Of a DNA stretch of 34,336 nt, positions 1 to 9,352 are shown in pieces. The DNA comes from Gammaproteobacteria bacterium. Lineage in GTDB: Bacteria > Pseudomonadota > Gammaproteobacteria > SZUA-229. The translations under genes and the position numbers were made by a program. Position 1 is the stretch's first letter. Every line of letters starts with the position of its first letter. A model generated the notes under the pieces. The model was not told where the DNA came from and made no database searches. It saw nothing but the letters and a program-made list of their open reading frames with translations. The stretch lies in NCBI GenBank assembly GCA_026197015.1, contig JAPHRB010000078.1:1-34336 (forward strand), in the 5' to 3' direction.

Positions 1-705
1 CGTGAAATCAGCTGCCGTTAAATCTGTGTAAAAAGGCATCATTTGATCTGGGTTCAGCATGCCTTTGTAGACAATAACTTTTGTTGATAGAGAGCAAACG
101 TAAAATAATTCTTGTTGCGTGATGTTTTCATCGTTGCGAATTGTGTGCCCTGCATCTTTACGTAAGATGTACAGTTTACGTTCAAATTCTTCACTAGTGA
201 CACCATCAGCTGCAGCTATAAATAACTGCTCCATATGAGGTTGCGCTGCGCGCGCGGTGGGGCCGATGTCCGCTTTTATCGGATCAACCGGCAGTTCACG
301 CCAGCCAATCAGTTTTTGGCCTGATTTCTCAATCAATTCATTAATTAGTTTCTTGCAGGTCGCACGTTCGGTTTCATTAACCGGTAAAAACACATTGCCA
401 GCGGCATATTGGCCTTTGGCTGGTAAATCTGCGTTTAAGTCTTCTTTGGCTACACGAGTTAGGAATTCGTAAGGCAGGCTTGTCATAATGCCGGCGCCAT
501 CACCCGTATTGGCTTCACAGCCACATGCGCCACGGTGTACCATGCGACGTAAAATATGGTCTGCATCTTCAACGATTTGATGACTGGCCTGGCCTTTAAT
601 ATGCGCCACAAAACCTACACCACAGTTTTCCGTTTCATTGGCAGGGTCATATAAGCCATGCTTGTTTGGTCGGGTGTATTGGTTAAAGATCTTGTTGTTA
701 CTCAT
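1..705 (-). CDS. gltB: Glutamate synthase large subunit, N-terminal part (CDS runs off the left edge)
   Basis: Reverse-strand translation from ATG at 705: MSNNKIFNQYTRPNKHGLYDPANETENCGVGFVAHIKG..., open to base 1. The CGVGFVA motif is the class II glutamine amidotransferase N-terminal Cys of GltB. Absent from the ORF track because it is partial. Confidence 0.93.
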   Translation of the reverse strand, partial: MSNNKIFNQYTRPNKHGLYDPANETENCGVGFVAHIKGQASHQIVEDADHILRRMVHRGACGCEANTGDGAGIMTSLPYEFLTRVAKEDLNADLPAKGQYAAGNVFLPVNETERATCKKLINELIEKSGQKLIGWRELPVDPIKADIGPTARAAQPHMEQLFIAAADGVTSEEFERKLYILRKDAGHTIRNDENITQQELFYVCSLSTKVIVYKGMLNPDQMMPFYTDLTAADFT

Positions 706-947
706 CGTTTGCCTCTTAAATGCTTGATTTTATTCAAGTATTTTATGAATTTCGCCGTCCGGATTTGACTCAGGGTGGAACTGTCACTAGAGTGAGTCGC
801 GGACAAGGGGTCGGGTATTTTACAGGAAAATAAAGCTAAAACAAAGAAATTGTGGAACAGGTATGATAATGGATTAAGTGCAGGTAAAAGCCACAAAAAA
901 CGCACTGATAAGTTAGATCTTACCAGTGGCTAGCAGACTGGGTTGAC

Positions 948-1781
948 TTATCTTTTTTTAAATATATTTTCGTAGCAGTAATTGGTGGCTTCAACGAAGC
1001 CCTCAACGCTACCACAGTCAAAACGACGACCTTTAAATTTGTATGCCATAACGCAGCCGTTTTTAGCCTGTTTTTTTATGGCGTCGGTTAACTGAATTTC
1101 ACCACCAGCTCCGGGTTTTGTATTGCTTAATAGATCAAAAATATCCGGCGTTAAAATATAACGGCCGATAACGGCCAGGTTGCTAGGGGCTTTATCGGCG
1201 GGTGGTTTTTCGACCATGTCTTTTACACGAAAGATATTGTCGCTAATCATTTCTCCGTCGATGACACCATAACTACTGATATTTTCTTTGGGTACTTCTT
1301 CAATTGCAATAATAGAGCAACGGAACTGATTATATAAAGCAACCATCTGTTTCATAACACTGTCTTCGCCTGGCTCGGTTATGCATAAATCGTCTGCGAG
1401 GATTACCCCGAACGCCTGCTCTCCAATCATGTTTTTACCCGCAAGAACCGCGTGACCAAGGCCTTTCATTTCTTTTTGAGGAGTATAGGTAAATGTGCAG
1501 TTGTCTAACAGATTGCGAATGTCAGTTAATTTTTCTTCTTTGCCGGTGCCGGATATTTCATTTTCTACTTCATAACTGATATCAAAGTGATCGGCAATAG
1601 CGTGTTTGCCCCTGCCGGTAACAAAGGAATTGTGGACCATGCCGGCATTTAATGCCTCTTCTACTGCGTAATGAATTAAAGGTTTGTCTACTACAGGTAA
1701 CATTTCTTTTGGGATGGATTTTGTTGCAGGTAGAAAGCGGGTACCGTAACCGGCTACCGGGTAGAGACACTTGGTGATCAT
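948..1781 (-). CDS. galU: UTP-glucose-1-phosphate uridylyltransferase
   Basis: ORF 948..1799; likely start at the internal Met (MITKCLYPVAGYGTRFLPATKSIPKEMLPVVDKP), a typical GalU N-terminus. Confidence 0.95.
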   Translation of the reverse strand: MITKCLYPVAGYGTRFLPATKSIPKEMLPVVDKPLIHYAVEEALNAGMVHNSFVTGRGKHAIADHFDISYEVENEISGTGKEEKLTDIRNLLDNCTFTYTPQKEMKGLGHAVLAGKNMIGEQAFGVILADDLCITEPGEDSVMKQMVALYNQFRCSIIAIEEVPKENISSYGVIDGEMISDNIFRVKDMVEKPPADKAPSNLAVIGRYILTPDIFDLLSNTKPGAGGEIQLTDAIKKQAKNGCVMAYKFKGRRFDCGSVEGFVEATNYCYENIFKKR

Positions 1782-1835
1782 GGTTGAAATCCTTAGCAAT
1801 AATATGATTAATTTTTTAGCATCATACTAAAAAAC

Positions 1836-1956
1836 AAGTCGTAAGTCATAAGTCGTAAGTTTGTAAGTCAAAAAACAAAGTCAAAGACAAAAAAAAGCAG
1901 GCTCACCTTAGGTGGGCCTGCTTTGACTTACGACTTCGGACTTATGACTTACGACT
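1836..1956. repeat. Nested inverted repeat with ~36-nt arms (AAGTCGTAAGTCATAAGTC...) flanking a terminator hairpin
   Basis: Left arm 1836-1872 aagtcgtaagtcataagtcgtaagtttgtaagtcaaa; reverse complement of right arm 1922-1956 is agtcgtaagtcataagtccgaagtcgtaagtcaaa. Confidence 0.85.
1889..1922 (-). terminator. Rho-independent terminator downstream of hemE
   Basis: On the minus strand: AGCAGGCCCACCTAAGGTGAGCCTGCTTTTTTTT, a strong stem followed by a U-tract. Confidence 0.85.
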
Positions 1957-3028
1957 ATGTTTTATGATACTGCTCACTTAATTCATGAACTGAGTCGACC
2001 AGCACTTTAACGTGTTCTGGATTGATATCAGGCGTTATGCCATGACCTAAATTAAATACATGGCCTTCGCCGGTACCAAAATCTTTAAGGATTTTTCCAG
2101 CTTCTTTGCGAATAACCTCAGGTGATGCATATAAAGTAGTAGGGTCCATATTACCCTGTATGGCAACACGATCACCGACGGCAGCTTTTGCATCGACAAT
2201 ACTGGTGCTCCAGTCTATGCCCAGAGCGTTACATCCGGTATCCGCCATAAGGTTTAACCATTGGCCTCCGCCTTTGGTGTATAAAATAATGGGTACTTCT
2301 CTACCGTCTGCTTCGCGGGTCAGATTTGATACAATTTTTTGCATGTAATCTAATGAAAATAAGCGATACATTTCAGGGTTCAGGTTGCCGCCCCAGGTAT
2401 CAAAAATCATGACGGCCTGTGCGCCTGCAGCAATTTGTGCGTTCAGGTAACTGGTTACTGACTCTGCGATTTTGCTCAATAGTTGATGTGCCAAAGCCGG
2501 GTCATTGAATAACATGGTTTTGGATTTGCTAAAGGTTTTGCTGCTGCCACCCTCTATCATATAAGTAGCCAGCGTCCATGGGCTTCCAGAAAAACCGATT
2601 AAGGGTACGTCGCCGTTTAATTCTCGACGTATGGTGCGAACGGCATCCATAACATATTTAAGTTCGCCTTCCGGGTCAGGGATGGGTAAATTTTTAACAT
2701 CAGCCGCAGAGCGGATAGGGTTTGAAAACTTGGGGCCTTCACCAGATTCGAAGTATAAACCCAGGCCCATAGCATCAGGAATGGTTAGAATATCTGAAAA
2801 TAAGATAGCCGCATCAAGATCGAAGCGCCTTAAAGGCTGCATGGTTACTTCACAGGCCAGATCAGGATTCATGCACAGGCTCATAAAGTCGCCCGCCTGT
2901 TCACGGGTTGCGCGATATTCAGGTAAATATCTACCTGCCTGACGCATTATCCAAACAGGTGTTTTATCTACTGGTTGTTTTAGTAGGGCGCGAAGAAAAC
3001 GATCGTTTTTTAGTTCTGTCATGTTCAA
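1955..3028 (-). CDS. hemE: Uroporphyrinogen decarboxylase
   Basis: Protein contains [16 protein letters not shown] and [17 protein letters not shown], typical HemE motifs. Confidence 0.97.
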   Translation of the reverse strand: MNMTELKNDRFLRALLKQPVDKTPVWIMRQAGRYLPEYRATREQAGDFMSLCMNPDLACEVTMQPLRRFDLDAAILFSDILTIPDAMGLGLYFESGEGPKFSNPIRSAADVKNLPIPDPEGELKYVMDAVRTIRRELNGDVPLIGFSGSPWTLATYMIEGGSSKTFSKSKTMLFNDPALAHQLLSKIAESVTSYLNAQIAAGAQAVMIFDTWGGNLNPEMYRLFSLDYMQKIVSNLTREADGREVPIILYTKGGGQWLNLMADTGCNALGIDWSTSIVDAKAAVGDRVAIQGNMDPTTLYASPEVIRKEAGKILKDFGTGEGHVFNLGHGITPDINPEHVKVLVDSVHELSEQYHKT

Positions 3029-3042
3029 AGTCTTCTGTTTTT

Positions 3043-3122
3043 GTCATTTCCGAATGGCGTGTGTCGGAAATCTAGCGACCTTATAGACACTGGATCCCCA
3101 ACAAAGGCATTCGGGGATGACA
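3043..3122. repeat. Intergenic palindromic repeat (GTCATTTCCGAA...GGATCCCC...TTCGGGGATGAC)
   Basis: gtcatttccgaatggcgtgtgtcggaaatct ... tggatccccaacaaaggcattcggggatgac; two internal stems and complementary outer ends (gtcat.../...atgac). Confidence 0.6.
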
Positions 3123-3150
3123 GGATAAATGCATGTAACTTTAGAATAAG

Positions 3151-3603
3151 TTAGGCGTTTAATTGAGCTTTTATTTTTCCGCTCACCGCGCCCATATCAG
3201 CACGGCCTTGCATCTGGGGTTTAAGAATGCCCATTACCTTGCCCATGTCTTTTATTGACTCGGCACCGGTATCACCAATGGCTTTGGCGATCATCTGGCT
3301 TATTTCTTCATCACTTAGTGCTTCAGGCAGGAAGTCCTGTAAAATTGAAACTTCGTATTCTTCCTGTTCCCGCAAATCATCTCTGCCGGCTTCTTTGTAC
3401 TGGCTAATGGATTCACGTCGCTGCTTTACCATTTTATCGAGCACAGCAAGTACGCGATCGTCATCTAGTTCAATTCGCTCATCAACTTCTATCTGTTTGA
3501 TAGCGGCGAGCACTAGACGAATTACACCCAGACGTTTTTTATCGCCACCTTTCATGGAGGCTTTCATGTCTGCTGTCAGAGTTTGCTTGAGACTGTTGCT
3601 CAT
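3151..3603 (-). CDS. yqeY: GatB/YqeY domain-containing protein
   Basis: MSNSLKQTLTADMKASMKGGDKKRLGVIRLVLAAIKQIEVDER..., typical YqeY; adjacent to rpsU as in many proteobacteria. Confidence 0.92.
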   Translation of the reverse strand: MSNSLKQTLTADMKASMKGGDKKRLGVIRLVLAAIKQIEVDERIELDDDRVLAVLDKMVKQRRESISQYKEAGRDDLREQEEYEVSILQDFLPEALSDEEISQMIAKAIGDTGAESIKDMGKVMGILKPQMQGRADMGAVSGKIKAQLNA

Positions 3604-3615
3604 TACGAAGCTTTT

Positions 3616-3843
3616 TTAGCGACGACGATGAGGGTTACGAGTTAAGCGCTCGCGCTCTTTCGATAATTTTTTCAGGTTACGTTTTACAGCTGCAGCTGCT
3701 TTACGTTTACGTTCTGTAGTGGGCTTTTCATAGCACTCACGACGACGAATCTCGGTTAAGATTCCAGCTTTTTCGCATGAACGTTTAAATCGACGTAGAG
3801 CAACGTCAAACGGCTCGTTGTCTTTAACTTTTACTTGTGGCAT
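3616..3843 (-). CDS. rpsU: 30S ribosomal protein S21
   Basis: [55 protein letters not shown], typical S21. Confidence 0.97.
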   Translation of the reverse strand: MPQVKVKDNEPFDVALRRFKRSCEKAGILTEIRRRECYEKPTTERKRKAAAAVKRNLKKLSKERERLTRNPHRRR

Positions 3844-3989
3844 TCAGAACTCTCACTCTAAAATAGAACTTAATTTATTAACAGATACCGATTGGTTGCC
3901 CAATCCGGTATCGTGGAACCGCGGGATTATAGCCCCTTGAGCGATAATTTCCAAATTAAATATGAATAAAATTCAGGATATTGTGAAGA

Positions 3990-5018
3990 ATGATCGTTTT
4001 AGGTATTGAATCCTCCTGTGATGAAACAGGATTGGCCGTTTATGATTCGGAGCGGGGGCTGTTGGCTCACGTTTTGCATTCACAAATTGCTTTGCATGGC
4101 GAGTATGGTGGGGTGGTTCCGGAATTAGCGTCGCGGGATCACGTGAGATATCTGCTGCCTTTGGCGAAACAGGTTTTAAAGCAGGCGGGTCTTGCTAAAA
4201 CTGAATTAGACGGCATCGCATACACCGCCGGCCCTGGGTTGATGGGAGCGTTAATGGTGGGGGCCTGTACTGGAAGGGCAATGGCAATGGCTTTAGGGGT
4301 GCCCGCTGTAGCTGTGCATCATATGGAAGGGCATTTGTTGGCACCTATGTTAGAAAATGAGGCGCCAGCGTTTCCTTTTGTTGCCCTGCTGGTTTCCGGA
4401 GGGCATACCTTACTGGCGCAAGTTAAAGGGGTTGGGCAATATGAGCTGTTAGGTGAAAGTCTGGATGATGCTGCGGGAGAGGCTTTTGATAAAACAGCAA
4501 AAATGTTGGGGCTGGGTTATCCCGGCGGGCCAGTTCTGGCTAAATTAGCTGAGCAGGGCGAGACAGGTATTTATAAGTTTCCGCGTCCAATGTGTGATCG
4601 GCCGGGTCTGGATTTTAGTTTTAGTGGATTGAAAACCTTTAGCCTGAATACCTGGCAAAAAGAAGTTGAGCTGGGCAATGACAATGAACAGACACAGGCC
4701 AATATTTGTCGTGCATTTGAAGAAGCGGTAGTTGATACATTAATGATTAAGTGTAGAAGGGCTATTCAGCAGGTGGGCGCCCAAACACTGGTGATAGCCG
4801 GCGGGGTTGGAGCGAATCTGCGATTAAGGGCTTCATTGCAGGAAATGATGCAAAAAGAGGGCGGTGAGCTATTTTATCCCAGAGTTGAATTTTGTACAGA
4901 TAATGGAGCGATGATTGCGTATGCTGGTGCCTTAAGGCTGCTGGCAGGAGAAGCGGAGCCATTGGCAATTAATGTGAGAGCAAGGTGGCCGATGAGCGAG
5001 TTGGCAGCGATTAATTAA
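3990..5018 (+). CDS. tsaD: tRNA N6-adenosine threonylcarbamoyltransferase
   Basis: [19 protein letters not shown]... [10 protein letters not shown]; Kae1/TsaD family motifs. Confidence 0.97.
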   Translation: MIVLGIESSCDETGLAVYDSERGLLAHVLHSQIALHGEYGGVVPELASRDHVRYLLPLAKQVLKQAGLAKTELDGIAYTAGPGLMGALMVGACTGRAMAMALGVPAVAVHHMEGHLLAPMLENEAPAFPFVALLVSGGHTLLAQVKGVGQYELLGESLDDAAGEAFDKTAKMLGLGYPGGPVLAKLAEQGETGIYKFPRPMCDRPGLDFSFSGLKTFSLNTWQKEVELGNDNEQTQANICRAFEEAVVDTLMIKCRRAIQQVGAQTLVIAGGVGANLRLRASLQEMMQKEGGELFYPRVEFCTDNGAMIAYAGALRLLAGEAEPLAINVRARWPMSELAAIN

Positions 5019-5035
5019 TGGGCTTACCCTGTTCT

Positions 5036-5201
5036 GGCACATCTCCATCGGGGAAAGACCGCCGCTGTTTGGCGCTCTGTCCCCTAAACCCATACCACTA
5101 AGAGTTTTACGGAGTCGACACCCTACACTGTCAGCTTCTGGTGGTATGGGTTTAGGGGACAGGGCTCAAAAAGCGAGACCTTTCCCCGATGGAGAAGTGC
5201 C
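5036..5201. repeat. Palindromic MITE-like element M1, copy 1 (~166 bp)
   Basis: Ends GGCACATCTCCATCGGGGAAAG ... CTTTCCCCGATGGAGAAGTGCC; inner inverted arms gtcccctaaacccataccac / gtggtatgggtttaggggac. Related to 33569-33732 and 34141-34267. Confidence 0.85.
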
Positions 5202-5234
5202 TGAGCAGAGCAAGCTGTTAACAGCGCAAGCTGC

Positions 5235-5852
5235 TTATTTTTTCTTTGATCCGATTTTATCTTCCTGGCCCGCCAGTAATTTTTTGATATTGCTTTTATG
5301 ACGCCAGATTAACATTAGTGCCATAAATGTCACACAAACTGTTATAACCGGTGACTGTGTAATAAACCAGGCTAAAACCGGTGAGCCTGCAGATGCAACC
5401 AGAGCAGAGAGTGAAGAGTAACGTAACGTAACTGCCATAAATAACCAGATGACAATAGTGCCCAGCCCTAACATCCAGTGAATACCAAGTAATACACCTA
5501 ATATTGTTGCTACGCCTTTACCGCCCTTAAATCCATAATAAAGAGGATATAGGTGCCCTAAAAATGCGGCTACAGCGGTCGCGGCAATAATTTCATCTTG
5601 CATATCCAGCGCAACGGCGATTGAAACAGGGATCAGGCCTTTTAACATATCCCCAAGAAGTGTGATGATGGCGGCTTTTTTGCCGCCTTCTCGCAGTACG
5701 TTGGTAGCGCCGGGATTGTTTGAACCAACCGTTCTAGGATCGGACAATCCCATTATTTTACACGTTACAATGGCAGTAGACACTGAACCGAGTAAATAGC
5801 CGAACAGCGTAAAGCCAATTATAAGTATAATGGGTTGTTGTAATAGATCCAC
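5235..5852 (-). CDS. plsY: Glycerol-3-phosphate acyltransferase PlsY
   Basis: LFGYLLGSVSTAIVTCKIMGLSDPRTVGSNNPGATNVLREGGKKAA...FKGGKGVAT, typical PlsY motifs. Confidence 0.95.
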   Translation of the reverse strand: MDLLQQPIILIIGFTLFGYLLGSVSTAIVTCKIMGLSDPRTVGSNNPGATNVLREGGKKAAIITLLGDMLKGLIPVSIAVALDMQDEIIAATAVAAFLGHLYPLYYGFKGGKGVATILGVLLGIHWMLGLGTIVIWLFMAVTLRYSSLSALVASAGSPVLAWFITQSPVITVCVTFMALMLIWRHKSNIKKLLAGQEDKIGSKKK

Positions 5853-5922
5853 AAAGAAGTCCAGTAGGTAATAATGAATACAGCGCGCAATTTAGCACGA
5901 AATGAAACATCGGTGAAATGCT

Positions 5923-6693
5923 ATGCAAGGGCCTGATTCTAAAGTGACCTGCCTGTTTGTACACGGTTGGGCAATGAATAGTAGTGTATGGGAACCCGTA
6001 GTGGATAAACTGCCTGAGTGGATTGATACACAGCTTATTGATTTGCCCGGGCATGGGCAAAGAGTTAATGAGTCTTTATCTAATTTACAAAATCTGACAG
6101 AGGATTTGTTGCAACAATGCAGGCACACAAAAGCACAATACCCTCATGGCCAGCCGTTATATTTAATTGGCTGGTCATTAGGTGGTTTACCGTGTATACA
6201 GTTGGCGATGGATCACCCGGAGGAAATCAGTGGTTTAATGCTGGTAAGTAGCAACCCCTGTTTTGTTGACAAAGAAAACTGGAAGTATGGAATTGATGCG
6301 GCTATTTTTGAGCAGTTTTCTCAGTCACTAAAAAAGGATTTTTCAGGTACAATTCGCCGATTTCTTTCTTTGCAGGTTAAAGGTTCAGAGTCAGGAAGGC
6401 TTGTTTTACGGGGTTTAAGGGAAAAAATATTACAGCAATCCAGGCCTCATGAGCTTAATCTTGATGCGGGTCTGGAAATATTAAAACAGACTGATTTACG
6501 TAGTCAGTTAAAAAAAATAAAGCTGCCTGTCAACTGGATACTTGGTGGACAGGATGGGCTGGTGAAAAAACAGTTAGCAGAAGAGCTGGATAATGTCATG
6601 GTTTTTAATAATGCAGGGCATGCCGCTTTTTTATCACATACAGATGAGTTTATTGAGCAACTTATAAAATCACTGACATGTATTCATAAATAA
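5923..6693 (+). CDS. bioH: Alpha/beta hydrolase, probable pimeloyl-[acyl-carrier protein] methyl ester esterase
   Basis: FVHGWAMNSSVWEPVVDKL, LIGWSLGG nucleophile elbow; immediately upstream of bioC. Confidence 0.85.
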   Translation: MQGPDSKVTCLFVHGWAMNSSVWEPVVDKLPEWIDTQLIDLPGHGQRVNESLSNLQNLTEDLLQQCRHTKAQYPHGQPLYLIGWSLGGLPCIQLAMDHPEEISGLMLVSSNPCFVDKENWKYGIDAAIFEQFSQSLKKDFSGTIRRFLSLQVKGSESGRLVLRGLREKILQQSRPHELNLDAGLEILKQTDLRSQLKKIKLPVNWILGGQDGLVKKQLAEELDNVMVFNNAGHAAFLSHTDEFIEQLIKSLTCIHK

Positions 6694-6706
6694 ACTATTG
6701 GTACCT

Positions 6707-7594
6707 ATGAGTCAAACAGAAAAACACCGTATTCAGAAACATTTTGATGCAAAAGCAATTTGTTATGAATCTTCAGCCGTATTGCAGCGTAATGTTTGTA
6801 AAGAGTTATTGCAGCGTCTGGATTTAACTAATATAAAACCATCAGTGATTCTTGATGTGGGCTGTGGTACCGGTTGGGGGACCCAGGACTTATTAAAAAA
6901 ATATAAAAAAGCAAAAGTGCTTTCATTAGACTTGTCTCCTGAGATGTTAAAACAAACTAAAAGCAAAGGTGGCTGGTTGAGAAGGCCTGCCTTAATTTGT
7001 GCTGATGCTGAAGATATACCCCTGCAAGATGAATCTGTTGATTTAATTTTTTCGAGCCTTATGCTGCAATGGTGTGATTATAAAAAAGTGTTTGCAGAAT
7101 TTAAACGACTCTTAAAACCTGATGGGCTGTTAATGTTTTCAACGTTTGGTCCTGATACGTTAAAAGAGTTGAAAAAAAGCTGGCAACAGGTTGATTCAAA
7201 TACGCATGTTAATGATTTTACTGATATGCACGATTTAGGTGATGAGCTGATTCAGGCTGGCCTGGCTGAGCCTGTCATGGATATGGATTTGCTTACTTTA
7301 ACTTACCAGGATGTGAAAGCGGTTATGCTCGACCTGAAATCTATTGGTGCCAATACTATTTTAAAAAATCAGCATAAAACTGTTGAGAAAGGTCTGGTTA
7401 CGCCAGGCAAGTTGAAAAGAGTAATAACTCATTATGAAAAATATAGAAAAAACGGGGTTATACCGGCAAGTTATGAAATAGTTTATGGGCATGCGTGGAA
7501 AACAAAACAAAGAGAAACAAAAAAATCTCAGCAAGGTCGTGTTAGTGGAGAGTTTGCGATTGCAGTTGAACAGATAAAAAAACAATCAAACTAA
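6707..7594 (+). CDS. bioC: Malonyl-ACP O-methyltransferase
   Basis: SAM-binding VILDVGCGTGWGTQDLL; IFSSLMLQWCDYKKVFAEFKRLLKPDGLLMFSTFGPDTLKEL is characteristic of BioC. ORF track start at 6698; start MSQTEKHRIQ more likely. Confidence 0.88.
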   Translation: MSQTEKHRIQKHFDAKAICYESSAVLQRNVCKELLQRLDLTNIKPSVILDVGCGTGWGTQDLLKKYKKAKVLSLDLSPEMLKQTKSKGGWLRRPALICADAEDIPLQDESVDLIFSSLMLQWCDYKKVFAEFKRLLKPDGLLMFSTFGPDTLKELKKSWQQVDSNTHVNDFTDMHDLGDELIQAGLAEPVMDMDLLTLTYQDVKAVMLDLKSIGANTILKNQHKTVEKGLVTPGKLKRVITHYEKYRKNGVIPASYEIVYGHAWKTKQRETKKSQQGRVSGEFAIAVEQIKKQSN

Positions 7595-7699
7595 AAGCGA
7601 AGGTAAATTTTTAGTTTACTGAGTGTAATTAATTAAATTGTTAAAGTTTGTGCTTTATCAGGTAAAAATATTGCTCGAGCGAACACCGCAAAACTTAAT

Positions 7700-8272
7700 C
7701 TAAAGAGATGAAGACATACCAGTAAAAATCAAACCCCATATGGCAATACCTAAAATGATCCATGCAATATTGGCGGGGCTAAAGTAATTGTTTGTTAGAC
7801 CTTGTGGGTCATCACAGGCGGTATTAATTGCGTATTGAGCCTTGTATAAAGCCCGTGCCATTAGTCCCAGAAATATGAAACCGGCAAAATCCGTCATGGG
7901 AGTACCAATGTCTTTGGCAGATAACTGGTCGCTAATGTTTGAAAATATAGCACTAACTACATAAGTGGTAGCGATAAGGCTGTGATCCCATTTGTATGAA
8001 ATGTTTTTATGTTGCAGCGTTTCGTTAACATTTCTAAAAAGAGAATGCGTGAAGAATATTGAAAAGAGACCTCGCATAACGGGCCAGACATTTGAGTTGG
8101 TTGTGGCTTTGTGCAAAGACCAGTTTTTATAAAACCAGTAGATACCATAAATGCCCAGTGTTGATATAAACAGGGTTATGAATTTTCTTATAGAAACAAC
8201 GTAATAAGTGGCAGTGGTTTCACTTTCAGTTGATAAATCTGCTTGCGGTGCCTGGTAAATGTTATTTTCCAT
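7700..8272 (-). CDS. Hypothetical multi-pass membrane protein (DUF4234-like appearance)
   Basis: Several hydrophobic segments; FITLFISTLGIYGIYWFYKNW motif near the N-terminus. Family assignment is by impression only. Confidence 0.6.
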   Translation of the reverse strand: MENNIYQAPQADLSTESETTATYYVVSIRKFITLFISTLGIYGIYWFYKNWSLHKATTNSNVWPVMRGLFSIFFTHSLFRNVNETLQHKNISYKWDHSLIATTYVVSAIFSNISDQLSAKDIGTPMTDFAGFIFLGLMARALYKAQYAINTACDDPQGLTNNYFSPANIAWIILGIAIWGLIFTGMSSSL

Positions 8273-8299
8273 AAAATTAATCTGATAATTATTTTGTAT

Positions 8300-8331
8300 A
8301 AAAAAAGGCGCTGTATAAGCGCCTTTTTTTT
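8300..8331 (-). terminator. Rho-independent terminator downstream of rpoH
   Basis: AAAAAAAGGCGCTGTATAAGCGCCTTTTTTTT; perfect GGCGC..GCGCC stem with A/T tracts on both sides, possibly bidirectional. Confidence 0.85.
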
Positions 8332-8356
8332 GAGTTAATATGTTACGTGCCCTGTT

Positions 8357-9217
8357 TTAAGCTTCAAGACAGTTTCGCAATTTTTTCATCGCATTTTTTT
8401 CTAACTGACGAATGCGTTCAGCAGAAACATCGTATTTTGCAGCCAGTTCATGAAGAGTTGCTTTTTTGTCATCATTCATCCAGCGAGACATTAAAATATC
8501 ACGACTTCTTTCATCAAGCGTCTGCAGTGATTCAGTTAGTGCTTCACTTCGCTGCTCCTGCCAGTCATTTGATTCTAGCTGTTGGGCAGGATCATGAGCC
8601 GGGCTTGCCAGGTAAGTAGATGGAGCGAGCATTGCGTCATCGTCATCATCTGAAGTAGCATCAAAAGCCATATCATAGTTACTTAGGCGTGACTCCATTT
8701 CCAGTACGGTCTCAGGTTTAACGCCAAGGTCTTTAGCTACACCTTCAACTTCTTCCGGTGTAAACCAGCCTAGACGTTTTTTAGAGCTACGTAAGTTAAA
8801 AAATAGTTTACGTTGAGCTTTGGTAGTGGCTACTTTAACAATTCTCCAGTTTTTCAGTACATATTCATGAATTTCAGCACGAATCCAGTGAACTGCAAAT
8901 GAAACCAGCCTTACATTATGATCAGGGCTGAAGCGCTTAACTGCCTTCATCAGGCCAACATTACCCTCCTGAACCAGATCAGCCATTGGTAGACCATAAC
9001 CCTGATAACCACGGGCGATGCGAATAACAAAACGAAGATGAGACATAATCAATTTTTGTGCAGCTTGAAGGTCTCCATGTTCAGACAGGCGATAGCCATA
9101 CTCACGTTCTTCCTCTGCTGTAAGCATAGGAAAAGCTTGTGCATTCTGAATATATTGATCCAGGCTGCCGCTCGAAATAGGCAGGTGGTTATTTGCAAGT
9201 ACCAGTTCGTTTGACAT
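8357..9217 (-). CDS. rpoH: RNA polymerase sigma-32 (heat-shock) factor
   Basis: [64 protein letters not shown] includes the RpoH box; ftsX/ftsE/ftsY nearby. Confidence 0.97.
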   Translation of the reverse strand: MSNELVLANNHLPISSGSLDQYIQNAQAFPMLTAEEEREYGYRLSEHGDLQAAQKLIMSHLRFVIRIARGYQGYGLPMADLVQEGNVGLMKAVKRFSPDHNVRLVSFAVHWIRAEIHEYVLKNWRIVKVATTKAQRKLFFNLRSSKKRLGWFTPEEVEGVAKDLGVKPETVLEMESRLSNYDMAFDATSDDDDDAMLAPSTYLASPAHDPAQQLESNDWQEQRSEALTESLQTLDERSRDILMSRWMNDDKKATLHELAAKYDVSAERIRQLEKNAMKKLRNCLEA

Positions 9218-9243
9218 ATTAGCTCCAAAGTTCTGTGTTTATA

Positions 9244-9270
9244 TTAGCACTCTTTTGTTTAGAGTGCTAA
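9244..9270. promoter_or_regulatory. CIRCE element (HrcA operator) upstream of rpoH
   Basis: TTAGCACTC-TTTTGTTTA-GAGTGCTAA: perfect match to the consensus TTAGCACTC-N9-GAGTGCTAA, 27 nt upstream of the rpoH ATG. Confidence 0.93.
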
Positions 9271-9352
9271 TGCCTGTATAAGTTCCAGCTAATGTATGAA
9301 ATGATGTTTATTATAAGGGAGAAAGTGGCTTGAGGGGCCGGCAGATCAGGGT

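Noticed and set aside
702-905. 67-aa minus-strand ORF upstream of gltB
   Set aside because: Overlaps the gltB start region in another frame and has no recognisable features.
3227-3619. 130-aa plus-strand ORF opposite yqeY
   Set aside because: Ser/Arg-rich antisense translation fully overlapping the well-supported yqeY gene; typical shadow ORF.
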